Positions 47,496-58,110 of a stretch of 64,000 nt of DNA are shown piece after piece. The number at the start of each line of letters is the position of its first letter. Position 1 is the first letter of the stretch. A program made the translations under genes and the position numbers. Source of the DNA: Asterella californica (taxonomy: Eukaryota > Streptophyta > Marchantiopsida > Marchantiales > Aytoniaceae); the NCBI GenBank assembly GCA_036924285.1, contig JAYKYS010000011.1, positions 5,022,001 through 5,086,000 of the forward strand. The letters are read 5' to 3'. Under the pieces are notes generated by a model. It made no database searches and was not told the DNA's origin. It worked only from the letters and a program-made list of their open reading frames with translations.

Positions 47496-49072
47496 GTAGA
47501 TGAAGCGCCGAAGAACAGACTCAACAGAGAAGTATAGACAATAAACCATTTATACTGTACGTCTGCCACAAGGAAATAAGTTGAAGACCCAGAATGTAAG
47601 CATAAGACCCAGTCTAGCATCTGCATGAAGATTTTGACGGCACAAGCAAAGAGAACTAAACTGGACGTATAGTATCTCATCTCCGAGAGCGTTTTTGCAC
47701 CGGGTAACAACGTCATCAGGACCTGAGATGATCAGACCACGAACAGTCGCTCGTGAAGACAAAATGAGGTTTGAAACTTCTCGTGCGACTAGCGTCAAAC
47801 CAGTTGCACGACCTCTTCCTCTCGATGGAATCTTCCTTCGTCGGAGTGATAGGAACCGAAGTTCTTGACTGGCAGGAATGACTATTTCTCGTCGAACCTT
47901 GTCGGGTGTAAGAACCAGTTCCCGACTTGAAACATCGAATGCACTTCCCTCCCGAGTAATTACAGCTTCCGTGTCAAGTCATCGCTGTCCGCGTCCATTG
48001 GATCGATCTGGCTTTGAACTAAGGTTTCAGAATTGCAGCCCTTACCCACTTCACTGTCATTTTCCGAATCACAATCATCAGCTTCCGAAACGGACAAATC
48101 AGCCTCATCCAACTTGCTGTCATCATCGCGATCGATTTTAGTGCATTCATCATCGTCATCGCATACATCAGCCGAAGACTGAGATTTAACTTTAGCTGAG
48201 AATCTGTTACCTACGTGTACAGTGGGGAAATTGTCGAGGAAGCAGAACTCTGCGAGGAAACAACTGTTATCATTATCCCTACGCCTATGTACAGAAAATG
48301 ACATCAGCAAACGCTCTCAGCGAAGAAGAGACTATCCGCAATGAACACTTCTCTATGATGCTTTAGCTCCCTTGGTCCCACCGCCGAATGACTGACTCCG
48401 AACCTAGTTCGATTTCTGTATTATTTCCTGAAGGTACTGGTCTATGAAGTTAAACACATTGCAATGACAGCAGAGGCCGATAAAATTCCGAGAAAAGAAC
48501 TCATGACATGCTATAGGGAGTTGAACCCTTGAAAGCCCCCATCTGGGCATAGCATTTCATAGGAGCTGTCAGCAGCTCCTAGACCTGCTATTCAGGATGC
48601 ATCATGCATGCAACTAAGAAAAGAAAGAGACAATATGGAGAACAAAATGTAATGCAAACGAAAAAATGTAGAAAACATAGAACTAGTTCTGAAAACCGAC
48701 AAAAACTTCACCGTGATCATGAAACTCACGTTTGACTGCAGCTTCAACGAGTTCAGGTAGCTGCTTCCGATCCACATAGCCAAGAAGAAAAGAGAGCTCC
48801 CTGTAAATGACGAAACGTTTCTTTTTCGAGGTTTCTTCTGTGTAGGAGGCAGAAATGCATGCTATCAGTTCACTCTCAAAGTCCCATAGGTGTGCACCTC
48901 CATCAGAAGTAACGAATGTCACCACAGCTGCACTATAATGAGGAAACGCTTCTCTTAGTTCTTGTGTAGTGAAAGTTAGAGTGCTGTCAGCAAGACAGCC
49001 GCCTGAGACTATCCAAGCATCTTCGAGATCTACGTCAGCCATCACCCTCCGTCTCTTCACCGTATGTGGCAT
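47496..49072 (-). CDS. Unrecognised multi-exon gene candidate (approximate span)
   Basis: The most upstream part starts with an ATG at 49072, 15 or so bases after an acceptor-like TTTCTGTGCAG. It encodes KRRRVMADVDLEDAWIV, then FTTQELREAFPHYSAA and SKKKRFVIYRELSFLLGY, open to 48683; a GTGAAG donor may end it near 48714. A second frame at about 48310-47960 is very acidic, with runs of Asp/Glu/Ser. A third frame, from about 47970 to 47550 without a stop, includes REIVIPASQELRFLSLRR and LVAREVSNLIL followed by GLIISGPDDVV. That part is faintly like the middle domain of eRF1/Pelota, but I would not claim it. Frames two and three are offset by one base, so there is either an intron or a frameshift. 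Could be a host gene or a transposon ORF. Confidence 0.3.
48560..48581. repeat. Perfect hairpin, 9-bp arms
   Basis: TAGGAGCTG, a 4-base loop, then CAGCTCCTA. It lies within a putative intron or spacer of the unrecognised gene. Function unknown. Confidence 0.6.
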
Positions 49073-49094
49073 GGAGACAAAAACAACCTGCACA

Positions 49095-49470
49095 GAAAGC
49101 GAATGCAGCGATGAGAAAGAGAAATATCAAAACTCAACAGAACTGTGCATAGAACCGAGCCGCAGCGATGAACGAGAGAAATCTGAGAACTCCACAGAAC
49201 GTAAGCCGCATCAGCAGCGATGAAAAAGACTAGACTCAAACAATACTTGCACAAAGAAGAAACCTTGTCGATAGGAACGCTGAACGTGTACAGAACGCGA
49301 GCCGCAGCAATGACAAGGAAATCTCAAAACTCCGTGAAAAGTGTATAGATGCGAGCCGTAGCGATGAAGCCGAACGATCTTGAAAAGATTAGTGTGTGCA
49401 TACAGAGCCGCAGAGCGATGAAGACAGAAAGACCTCCACACCTCCACAGAGCCGCAGCCGCAGTGACCAA
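49095..49470. repeat. Dispersed GAGCCGCAGCGATGA repeat field
   Basis: At least seven imperfect copies of GAGCCGCAGCGATGA lie at about 49100, 49158, 49203, 49299, 49349, 49406 and 49450, with AAATCTCAAAACTC-like words between them. It sits directly upstream of the minus-strand gene candidate. The layout recalls subterminal repeat fields of DNA transposons. Confidence 0.6.
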
Positions 49471-49585
49471 AAACTCGAACTCTAGCCGCGCATCAAAAAA
49501 AAAGCCAAGCGAATCACTGTGGACACGCTTCACCAGGTGGCCAAAAACCTAAAACTCTAGCTGCGTTCGGGAAAAAGCCAGGCTC

Positions 49586-49609
49586 CTCCCTGAGTTTGAA
49601 CTCAGGGAG
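49586..49609. repeat. Perfect hairpin, 11-bp arms
   Basis: Arms CTCCCTGAGTT and AACTCAGGGAG are separated by two bases. It lies just right of the repeat field. It could be a transposon or small-RNA hairpin, but nothing else supports that. Confidence 0.65.
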
Positions 49610-50027
49610 ACGCCCGTGGTCATTGTCGCGAGCAGGCGACAGAATGCCACGTAGGCTTTCTGCCAGTTTTCCCCTTTTATAGGGGCACTGGTGGTTTAAT
49701 TGCACTTACATCATCGATAACAACCTTCCAGTAGTTCGTGCACCCTAAGCGTGGCAGCACTAGTGTAGTTGGGCGAAACGTAAAATGGTCGTAAATCTTT
49801 CTCATAATGAGATTTTACTCCAACAATGATTTAGAAACTATAATAACTTAGATGCTTGTTCGCCAATCCAGAGGGCAAACTAGACAAGAAAAGAGACAAG
49901 ACCGGCATTCGATGTGATGTCATTACAGAGGTGTGCTTCTCTGAAGAAGGTCGGATAATCCAATTGAAGGAACTTCAATTTGAAGCACGAAAACGCGTCG
50001 AAAACAATTAGAGGAATAGCAGAGATG
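49610..50027. other. Spacer
   Basis: No gene recognised. It contains the likely promoter of the plus-strand broken gene that follows, without an obvious TATA box. Confidence 0.35.
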
Positions 50028-50150
50028 GCATCCATGAAATCCATGGCCTACTCCACTCTTCCGCATCCGCTTCTCACTGCATTTCTGAGAGGGAAAGCCA
50101 GTGCAAGGACAATTACGGACCCCGTGCATCTCAGACCCACAGCAACTGTT

Positions 50151-50334
50151 GGCTATTGCACCCACTGCAGATTGAAATCTGCTCGATGAAGTAAATCCAG
50201 CACTGGAAAGCAGAGGAGATTCAGTCGAGTTAGAGGAATGGCGGCTATTGCACCCAATGCAGATTGGAATCTGCTCGATGGAGTAAATCCAGCACTGGAA
50301 AACAGAGGAGATTCAGTCGAGTTCGAGGAATGGC
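50151..50334. repeat. 92-bp tandem duplication
   Basis: GGCTATTGCACCC starts at 50151 and 50243. The units are nearly identical, with a handful of substitutions. Confidence 0.9.
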
Positions 50335-50495
50335 AGACGAGGAAAGAACCAACAATTCGAGGAATGGCAGACGAGGAAAGAACCAACAACACCGAGAAGA
50401 GTTCTGCAGCGACCATGGAGGTGGATAGCTCCATGAGCACTGGAACGAGCACGAGCAATTTCGTTAGAGCAGAAGTTGAAGGAGACCGAAACACT

Positions 50496-50707
50496 GCGAT
50501 TTTAACTGGTGCAATTTCCGTGTTGCTTGGCGTTAGCTACCTCTGTCCTCCTTCAGCTCCTGGACACTCGTGGAATAGAGCTCATACCATCTCCTTCAGA
50601 AGCGATTTTAACTGGTGCAATTTCCGTGTTGCTTGGCGTTGGCTACCTCTGTCCTCCTTCAGCTCCTGGACACTCATGGAATAGAGCTCATACCACCTCC
50701 TTCAGAA
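50496..50707. repeat. 106-bp tandem duplication
   Basis: GCGATTTTAACTGGTGCAAT starts at 50496 and 50602. The units differ at about four positions. Confidence 0.9.
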
Positions 50708-50722
50708 GCTTTCGATCCTTAG

Positions 50723-52857
50723 TCAGGTCCTGCATAGCACTGCAGTATCATGGCATCGCAAAACGTGATTGTTTTTTAAGTTTGAAACGAAAGTTATCCT
50801 TTGATTGTGTTTCCTGTTAGACTGTCAGTTAATCTTAAGTTCTAGCCTATTGCAATTCTTTCAGTTGTATGTAAACCAATGAACATACGCAATTCACAAT
50901 TCGACGACGAAATTTTTTTCTTCGAAAAAGACATGAAAGTTATTCTTTCCACACTTTTTTCATGAGCTATGAACGTGGAAAGGTAAACTACAATTTAGAT
51001 TCCTTGCTGCCAGCTGGCTATCATCAGAAATCTAACTTCTCTGGAGTTTCTTGACCACAACGGGGTTAGTACGTTTAGATGATAAGGAGGTAGAGGAGGT
51101 GCTAAAGTGCGATTCGGACACATTCGGGATTCTACATCATACTTAAGTGCTTGAAGTTCTTCCATCCTGGTGTAAATTATCGATAAGCTTTCACTACAGT
51201 AGTCATGACTAGGCTTTAACCTGCAAAGTATTGCACATTCAAAGATTCATAATGAGGATAGAGTCAGTCATATACTACCCCTTTGACACAGCTTCTGCAT
51301 ATATGAGAATACTGGTACCAACTGGTGACCGACTCTTAACTCTTTGGTTCAACCATGCACCATTCCGCAGTGAGTCATCACCAGGTAAATCTATACAATC
51401 AAGCTAAACCGATGCACAGTGCATAGTCCAACAGGTCCTGCCTCCGGAGAGTAAGGCACTTGCAAAGCATGTTCGGTTAATTCAATGTTCGGTTAATTCA
51501 AGTTCTTTGACCACTGACTCTCGAGAAATGGGTTAGACAAACAAATGTTCATAATTAGTGCCTTCCGTTTGGATCAAGAATCCCTTGAGTTTCCTGAGAG
51601 CATCATGAGGAACATGATGCAAGCCATGTCTAGAAGCTCACTTGACAGGGCCTATTACCTTCATGACGCCCAAGTCCTTGATTATGCTTATGGACTACCC
51701 GATTTGCCGGATATTCTCCACTAACCATGCTTAAATTCCATAGTCGTTATAGTCGTAAGTTGATTCTTTCTCTCTATTCCCAGCTCAACTTAGCCTGCAC
51801 AAATATTTCCTATCTACGTCAAAAAAGGAGACTCAAACCTCGCCACTCTAGCCTTACGAGGTTATTTCTGCTCATCACTTCCTCAAGATACGAAGACGCA
51901 GTAAATGTGAAAACCTAAACTGCAGATGAGATCCTGGCCGACAGGGGCATGGGTTACAGGCACTTTGAAGTTGACAACGGCACAAGACGAACATTTACTC
52001 CCTTCAGGGTTCGCCATAGGGAATCAGATGACGAACCCTAGGGAATCAGTTGAAGTAGTTCAGACCTGATGCATCAGAAATAACTGCAGCAGAAGTAACT
52101 AGCATTCCTTTCGGATGGTTAAGAGTCATAAACATTTCCAGTTGCATGAGTCGATGGCACTAGAATACAAGTGGAGAGCATTGCCAGTTCTCCAATTTAC
52201 GGCAGACTCCGGCATTGCATCTCAGCCTTTGCAATTCAAGAAACAAACTCAAGTCACCAAAGAAAACACTGTAACCACTCGTGTACATGTTCTTCTGTAA
52301 CCAAAGGTCACAGCAGAACACCAGTTGATTACAGCACTTGTTGTTGGATAACTCACTATACACAGGACAGTAGAAACACAGGAAGCCGACTATTCATTCA
52401 AGAAGAGGAATTGAAGAGCAAATTCGACCACAGTAACCAAGCTCACCAGAAATCGTACCACATTCAGAAGAAAACAAATAACATAGTTGATTCAAATGGA
52501 AAAACACTAATCTATCCTTACCACAACTACATTCCGGGGCCCTAAAACTGGGAGCTTGTAGCTCCTGAACACTAACACTGATGATTGGTGTAGATGCCAT
52601 TCTCCGATGGCATCAACGGTCTTCCCGACTTGTCACGACTTGTCACTCGATAAAGTCGTCAACGGTTCCATGGGGACTCCAAACCAGCTAATACTGCAAC
52701 CATTCTTGGATTGACGGCGTTTACCAGGTACCTTTTGAAGCTTGAAATCGGAACGACAATCCCCTTTAGGAGCCCATATCATTCTGTACAACACGAATGA
52801 TTTCTATAATCACCGCAGAGAAAGGGTTTGTCGACCTGATAAGTCAAATGGGCTATT
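50723..52857. other. Intergenic DNA
   Basis: No supported gene over about 2.1 kb. A short tandem word (GTTCGGTTAATTCAA, twice) lies at about 51473-51501. Several short frames around 52.1-52.5 kb overlap on both strands and look like chance. Confidence 0.4.
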
Positions 52858-53493
52858 TCAGAAACGGGCACTGCTTGGTACTCGCTGCATGACATTCGGG
52901 GGAGGAGGAGAAATCTTCCTTTTCCTGAAGTATACAAAGGGAGCGCTGATGGCCAGCAATCCTAGTACAACTCCCTCGAAACCTAAAACGCTTAATTTCT
53001 CCCTAACTTCCGTCGGAATACAACTCTTATACAAGACGTAAATCTGAACCCCTTCCCCGGCAAGGCTTTTCCTGTCCAAGTCTTGGCGTAGCATCCTTCT
53101 CCTGCCTCCTTCGTAAGTACCTTCACCTGCCTTCCGTGCGTCCTTCCTTTGCTGGCTTGCCACTGCAAGCTTTTTGGAGCTCTTGACATCCTCTGAGTCC
53201 TCCACGCATTTTTGAGGTACATGATACCCCGTAGGCTTACATTTAAAAATCGGATCCTGCTTCTCGGTGGGCTTGCAACTGACACAAGGTCCAGAAGGTG
53301 TGCACAGCCAGGTTGCGTTACCCTGCTTCTCAGGACGAGAAAATCGACCTTCATCATTCCAATTGTCGTATGGTGAAAAGAACACAGTTGACGCAACCCA
53401 AGGCGTGATGAAAAGAATGGCGGAAACGCATAGCAGTACCAGGACTGCTATTCCCCATTTCCTGGTGGGTCTGGGCACCATGTCCATCATCAT
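52858..53493 (-). CDS. JTB-family (jumping translocation breakpoint-like) membrane protein
   Basis: One uninterrupted frame of 211 residues starts MMMDMVPRP at 53493. A hydrophobic segment at about 14-38 (GIAVLVLLCVSAILFITPWV) acts as signal or anchor. It is followed by a Cys-rich lumenal domain, with CTPSGPCVSCKPTEK and CKPTGYHVPQKCVE (about 63-95), matching the C-x-x-C...C-x-TGY...C pattern of JTB proteins. A basic linker follows, then a Cys in YKSCIPTE. A second hydrophobic segment is near 175-190 (FEGVVLGLLAISAPFVYF), followed by a short KRK tail. Plant JTB-like proteins have this two-segment layout. The function in plants is not known to me; animal JTB is linked to mitosis and apoptosis. 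TATAATAT on the minus strand near 53583-53590 could be its promoter. The first of several ATGs was taken as the start. Confidence 0.8.
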   Translation of the reverse strand: MMMDMVPRPTRKWGIAVLVLLCVSAILFITPWVASTVFFSPYDNWNDEGRFSRPEKQGNATWLCTPSGPCVSCKPTEKQDPIFKCKPTGYHVPQKCVEDSEDVKSSKKLAVASQQRKDARKAGEGTYEGGRRRMLRQDLDRKSLAGEGVQIYVLYKSCIPTEVREKLSVLGFEGVVLGLLAISAPFVYFRKRKISPPPPNVMQRVPSSARF

Positions 53494-55589
53494 TGTCGCG
53501 AGCGAGGTTTTACGAACCCCAAAAGACTTTAAAGATTGAAGACAGCCTGAGGAAGACTCAACTCCTCCTCAACTGCTCTCCGATATTATACCGATCTCCA
53601 CATGTAAAGTCCACTCTACGCCCGATCAGATATCACAGCAGTAAATTTCTCACTCTCACTCTCTCTCTCACTTTTCGCTGAGCTGATTGACTTATCACAT
53701 TTTTCTCCAGAGCAGAAGCTCCAATTCACCATGTTTGCAAAACTCTCAGCTGACCTATACAAGCTGACGAGTTCCCTTCCATTTGGTCTGTGTTCATGAT
53801 AGTATCATCGCTTCCAAGGATGGATGGATCGATCAACTCCTCATGATCATGACAATAAAGGTCGCCCTTCTCTTAATCCCCAGAAACAAAACTGAATGAA
53901 AGGAAAAGCCAATTCCATGTCCCAGTCCTACGACGATTCAGCTAGTCCTCTCCTCGTCTGCAGTAAACGAACAAGATCCAGATTCCAGAGCACGAATACC
54001 ACCTCCACGCCACGCTCCGCCCAACGCGCACGCACGCACGCCTCCCTCCTTACACCTGACTTCACGAAGGAAACGTACTCCCCTTCCTTGTATCCGGTGC
54101 TACTATGATCAGCCGAGTACTTTGACAACTCAACAATTGATGTACGGCAACCGCTACGTTACAGAAAGAGTTACCGCCATTGTTTGCAGGAAATGGTTAT
54201 CAGGTTTGACGATATACCACAGCGGTAGATAATACCTTAGAATATTCTTGAGTGGAGCATCTCCACGTGGTACTCTAATGCCTTACTTAGTGGTGGCAAA
54301 CCCGCTACAAATAGAGGACGCTCCCGCGGTTCTTCTGGTTTCATATGCAACTGAATGGGCGTGGTACAGATGCTTATATGAATATTAACTCTGGGTGCAA
54401 AACGGTCTCACAGCTGTACGTCTTGTAGAAAGAATAAGCCTGGAAAGATTTCCCCTCACACTTGAAGAAGAAACAGAATCCAGTAAAGAGATTTCTTTCC
54501 AGCCGAGATGTACTTTGAGAAGCTATGTATCAATTGCAAAAGGCCCAATCGCACATAGTTTTTCACTGTTCACTGTTTTCTCATAATCCCAAGCAGATTG
54601 GCCGGTTTTATTTATTTATTTATTAGTATTTAGGTTTTTCACTCCACACACATGGTAAAATTGTTACGACGGAATTTGATCTCGATATTCTTAAACAGAG
54701 GAGAATTTTTTTATATTTGACTGTTAGAACGTAAGGATAATTGAATAATGTGTAAAGAACATCCATGTCCATTTAGATCAAAACAATCTAACACGTGTTG
54801 ACATTCAAGATCTCAATCTCGCGAACAATCCAGAAAGAGTATCTAAGAGGACCCTTTACAAATCAGCTATTTTAAAGAATATTTTCTATTTTCGTTTAAT
54901 GAGAATCTATAAACTGAGATATGCGATGACAAGTCTATGATGCCATTAGCATTGAGATGTTCAAATGGAAATTATGGCATACCATTTCGCTATGAATTGG
55001 CTAATTGTCATAGATTCATATTTAGTTTCTTTGGTAACGACTAAATTTATTCGAGCATAGATTATCTTTGATAGAAGTAAATTATGGTACATAATAGTAC
55101 CAATAATTTTATAAAATCTAGTCTTTAGTCAAGAATTATTTGTCTTTTCTAGATTTCATACATTAAATAAAACTGTTACACCTAATAAATATTAAACAAC
55201 ATATGATATTCAGTTTTGGTTATACAAAAAATGTGAAATTATAGAGCTTCTAACCATGTTTTAACATATCCATGTCTCCAAGACATTTACCTCGGGGATA
55301 GAATAGAACTGTTGTCACACCTCCAAAGTTGGACCTTCTCTTAAGGTCAAATCAAATGCCTCATTTTCTCACAATTTTGTAGTAATACATATCAGAGTTA
55401 ATACATATATTCAACAGCATCTGGTCGGAAATTACATTCTTGTAGTTAGACGACTGTAGCAGAATGAGATTTTCGTGTTAGCAAGTTTACCTTTTCATCT
55501 TTTGACAAAACAGGAAAACTTGGTGCTGGTGATGGTAGATTCACTACCATTCAGAAACATTAATGTCAGAAGACTCATTTACTTCATAA
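53494..55589. other. Intergenic DNA, AT-rich towards the right
   Basis: Holds the JTB promoter side, a CT-rich run at about 53650-53670, a (TTTA)n microsatellite at about 54607-54625, and no supported gene. Confidence 0.5.
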
Positions 55590-55590
55590 C

Positions 55591-55600
55591 CCAGTTTTAC
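55591..55600. repeat. Target-site duplication, left
   Basis: CCAGTTTTAC immediately precedes the left terminal inverted repeat and recurs exactly at 63768-63777, immediately after the right one. Confidence 0.85.
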
Positions 55601-55649
55601 GACCGTCTAGCCGGATCACAATCTGACTAATTAAGACGACGTTCTCACG
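55601..55649 (+). repeat. Left terminal inverted repeat
   Basis: 49-bp left terminus, inverted with respect to 63719-63767; the innermost 22 bases are identical between the two ends. Confidence 0.85.
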
Positions 55650-55689
55650 TCAGAGTTTAATGCACGTTAATGTCCTTTTAAATTCCATT

Positions 55690-57060
55690 ATGGTTGTTTA
55701 GGCTCGTGGTCGCGGTCGTGGCGTGGTGCGCCGTGCGTGGTCGCGGTCGCGATCAGGTCGTCATCATCGCGGTCGCGTGGTCTCGAGGTGTGATCGCGGT
55801 CGTGGTGATCTCGAAGTCGTGGTCACGGTTGTGGTCGAGGCGTGGTCGAGGTCATGGTCGAGGTGCGAGTTGACGTGGCGTGGTCGTGATCGAGGTGCGG
55901 GTTAGGGTTAGGTCGTAACGGTCACGTCTATGACCTCACGGGCATGCGTTCCACGCATGCGCGGACCATTCGAGCGCTCTCGCATTCGGTGCTCTCGGTG
56001 GTTCCTGCTTGCTCGGTTGTCGATGCTCGGTGATGCTCGGTGCTCGATGCTCGATTCTCACTCGTGCTTTTGCTCTCTTGGTGGTTCTCACGTTGCTTCT
56101 TTGCTGGTGGTGCTCGCGTTCTTTTGCGTTCTCTTGGTGCGGCTCGGGTAAGCTCTCGCTCCGTGGTGATCTCGGTGGCAATATCGATTCTCACGGTTAA
56201 GAGATTTACCGCGTGTTCGCTCGTTATTGCAATTCGGTGGTGATGCTCACGTTGCTGTTCTCTTGGTAGTGCTCTCGGTGGTGGTGTTCGATGATGGTCG
56301 GTGGTGCGGCTCGGGCAAGCTCTCGCTCCGTGGTGATCTCGGTGGCGGTATTGATTCTCGTGGTTTAGAGATTTGCCGCGTTCGCTCGCTCGTTTTCGGT
56401 TTAGAGATTTACCGCGTGCTCACTCGTTATTGTAATTCAGTGGTGGTGCTTCTCGGTGGTGATATCGGTGGTCGGTGGTTAGTGGTCGTGGTCGTGGTTC
56501 ACGATAAAGCTCCTGCATGATCAGTGGTGGTCTCGGTGCTCGAACGATGTCTTCGGTGCTCTCGGTGCTCTCGGTGGTGATATCAGTGCTCGCGATTTAC
56601 AATAAAGCCGCGTTCATTCGGTGGTGCTCTTCGTGCTCGGTGGTGGTATCGGTGGTCGTGGTCGTGGTCGTGATGCTGATTTTTGCATATTTTCGTTTGC
56701 CTCGTACTGCTCGTCGCTGCTCGTCTCCTGCTGCTCGTCTCGGCTGCTCGGTGCTCGTCGACAGCTGCTGCTCTTGCTTCTCGATTGCCTTCATTCGATG
56801 GTGGTCTCGGTGCTCGGTGCTGGAGCTGGTGCTGATCGTCTTCTCGGTGGTCGTGTGGTCGTGGTATGCTCGCTGTCGGCATTCTCGATGTGAGATACTC
56901 GTCTGCGAGTCGTACGCTCGATATTCGGTGGTCGACTGCTCGACTGTTCGAGTATCGGTGCTCTGGTGTGTGCTGTGCACGCGATTGCTGCATGCGATTG
57001 CTCGGCCTCGCCCACTACGAATCGACCACATTGAGTGTGGTTGCTCGTCGATGATTGAAG
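55690..57060 (+). repeat. Left subterminal GC-rich repeat arm
   Basis: About 1.4 kb of imperfect short repeats. The outer 0.2 kb is built on GTGGTCGYGGTCG-like words. The rest is built on GGTGCTCG, GTGGTGMTCTCGG and TGCTCGTC-like words. Long open frames appear on both strands (for example 56517-57092), which is expected of short-period repeats and is not evidence of protein. GGTTAGGGTTAGG at about 55905 is telomere-like. Confidence 0.8.
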
Positions 57061-57164
57061 ATACGTACGTATCTAGCTCTCTATGGGTTTAAGGTTGAGA
57101 ATTTGATGAGGGTGCATCAGTGGTGTTTACGGTATAGGCACCTTGATTTGTCTTGATAAACGTC

Positions 57165-57530
57165 ATGACGGATCTAAACATTGAACAGAAAACCTTCTCG
57201 AGGTGTAACAGGACTCTATCAGTACGTGAGTTCATGTGTGAAAGAAATGTTGAGAATCCTATTGAGCTTCGTCAGTTTAAGCGTTGCAACCGATGTGGTG
57301 GTAAGGAGGTGTTGAATGTAAATAACGGTGATGTAGAGGGCGTAGAGGAGATAATAGAGAGTGTTGATTGTGATGTGGAAAATCTGTTAGATGTGTTCAG
57401 TGAGGTCTTTGACGATGAAGATGACGGTGTGGGTATCATCTGCACTCGACTTCAAGTCCAGGTCGATGATGGTGTCTGTGCGCGAGCAAGCTCTAACGAA
57501 AAGCTTAGCGTTAAGGACAGTATCGAATAG
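57165..57530 (+). CDS. Unrecognised acidic ORF inside the TIR element
   Basis: An ATG at 57165 opens 121 codons. The N-terminal part has RCNRTLSVREFMCERN followed by FKRCNRCGGKE, a Cys/Arg-rich pattern that might bind zinc. The rest is acidic (VEGVEEIIESVDCDVENLL, FDDEDDG). Codon composition differs from the repeat arm to its left, so it looks like real or former coding sequence. A further frame at about 57548-57730 (SSLSELLHRVIAVPPRF, ending before a GTAAAC donor-like site) may be a second exon. No family recognised; it could be a transposition-related protein of the element. Confidence 0.4.
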   Translation: MTDLNIEQKTFSRCNRTLSVREFMCERNVENPIELRQFKRCNRCGGKEVLNVNNGDVEGVEEIIESVDCDVENLLDVFSEVFDDEDDGVGIICTRLQVQVDDGVCARASSNEKLSVKDSIE

Positions 57531-58014
57531 ACATGTGAGATGTTTGTGAGAGATGTTTTGAAACCCGACCTCGAATGTGGGTCCGGCTATTACTGAGGAC
57601 TCCAGTTTGTCCGAGCTTCTACATCGAGTGATCGCTGTACCGCCTCGCTTTGATGTGTTTCGCGAGATAATCGGACAGCTTGGAGAAAAGCAGTCGATGG
57701 TGATGGCTCCCATTCCAGACAGTCAGGTAAACAAAAAGCGATAGAACATTTTTCATGTAAAGGTAGTGTGAAGGTAGACATTGATTTCTCGCAGAAGACT
57801 TGTGTGCTTGTCTGTCAGCATCTATGTTCTCATGAACGTCCAGACAGCAAGCTACGTGGGCGAACTCTGGTCCTATTGATCTTTTGCGTTAGGATGCTAT
57901 TGTTGATTACACATCTGTCAGTTTGTAATTATTCTGTTGGCTGTATTATTGTGGTCCATTGCTGTAGTTTAGCTGGTTCTATGTACAGTCATGCGGGAAT
58001 AAGAGAAGGGATCA

Positions 58015-58110
58015 GGGGGGTGTGGCGGGTGGGTTTAAGGTATGAGTTTTAAGGGTGGGTTTAGGGTTTAGGGTATGAGTTTGTAGGGTGGGTTTATGGG
58101 TTAGGGTCGT
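58015..58110 (+). repeat. Degenerate telomere-like tract (TTTAGGG-type)
   Basis: GGGTTTAGGGTTTAGGGT and related words (GGTGGGTTTAAGG, GGTGGGTTTATGGGTTAGGG) repeat over about 95 bases. The canonical plant unit TTTAGGG is visible at about 58058-58072. Confidence 0.7.

Larger units (their letters stand above)
50028..50722 (+). pseudogene. Plastid-type small membrane protein gene broken by internal tandem duplications
   Basis: An ATG at 50028 begins MASMKSMAYSTLPHP, a transit-peptide-like sequence rich in Ser, Thr, Arg and Ala. Downstream, in other frames, are IAPNADWNLLDGVNPAL, an acidic linker, a hydrophobic AILTGAISVLLGVGYL segment and, shifted by one base, SVLLQLLDTRGIELI with a terminal PPPSEAFDP before a TAG at 50720-50722. 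A 92-bp unit is repeated (50151-50242, 50243-50334), and the first copy has TGA where the second has TGG. A 106-bp unit is repeated (50496-50601, 50602-50707). The frameshift occurs in both copies of the second repeat. This looks like a decayed gene, although a missed intron cannot be excluded. The family is not recognised. Confidence 0.45.

Noticed and set aside
47550..47970. eRF1/Pelota middle-domain assignment for the third frame of the 47-49 kb candidate
   Set aside because: Only a loose pattern of hydrophobic and Gly positions agrees; no diagnostic GGQ motif is present.
55723..57092. Long Arg/Ser/Val-rich frames on both strands in the left arm
   Set aside because: They are open because short-period repeats without stop words are open in several frames at once; composition follows the repeat, not a protein.
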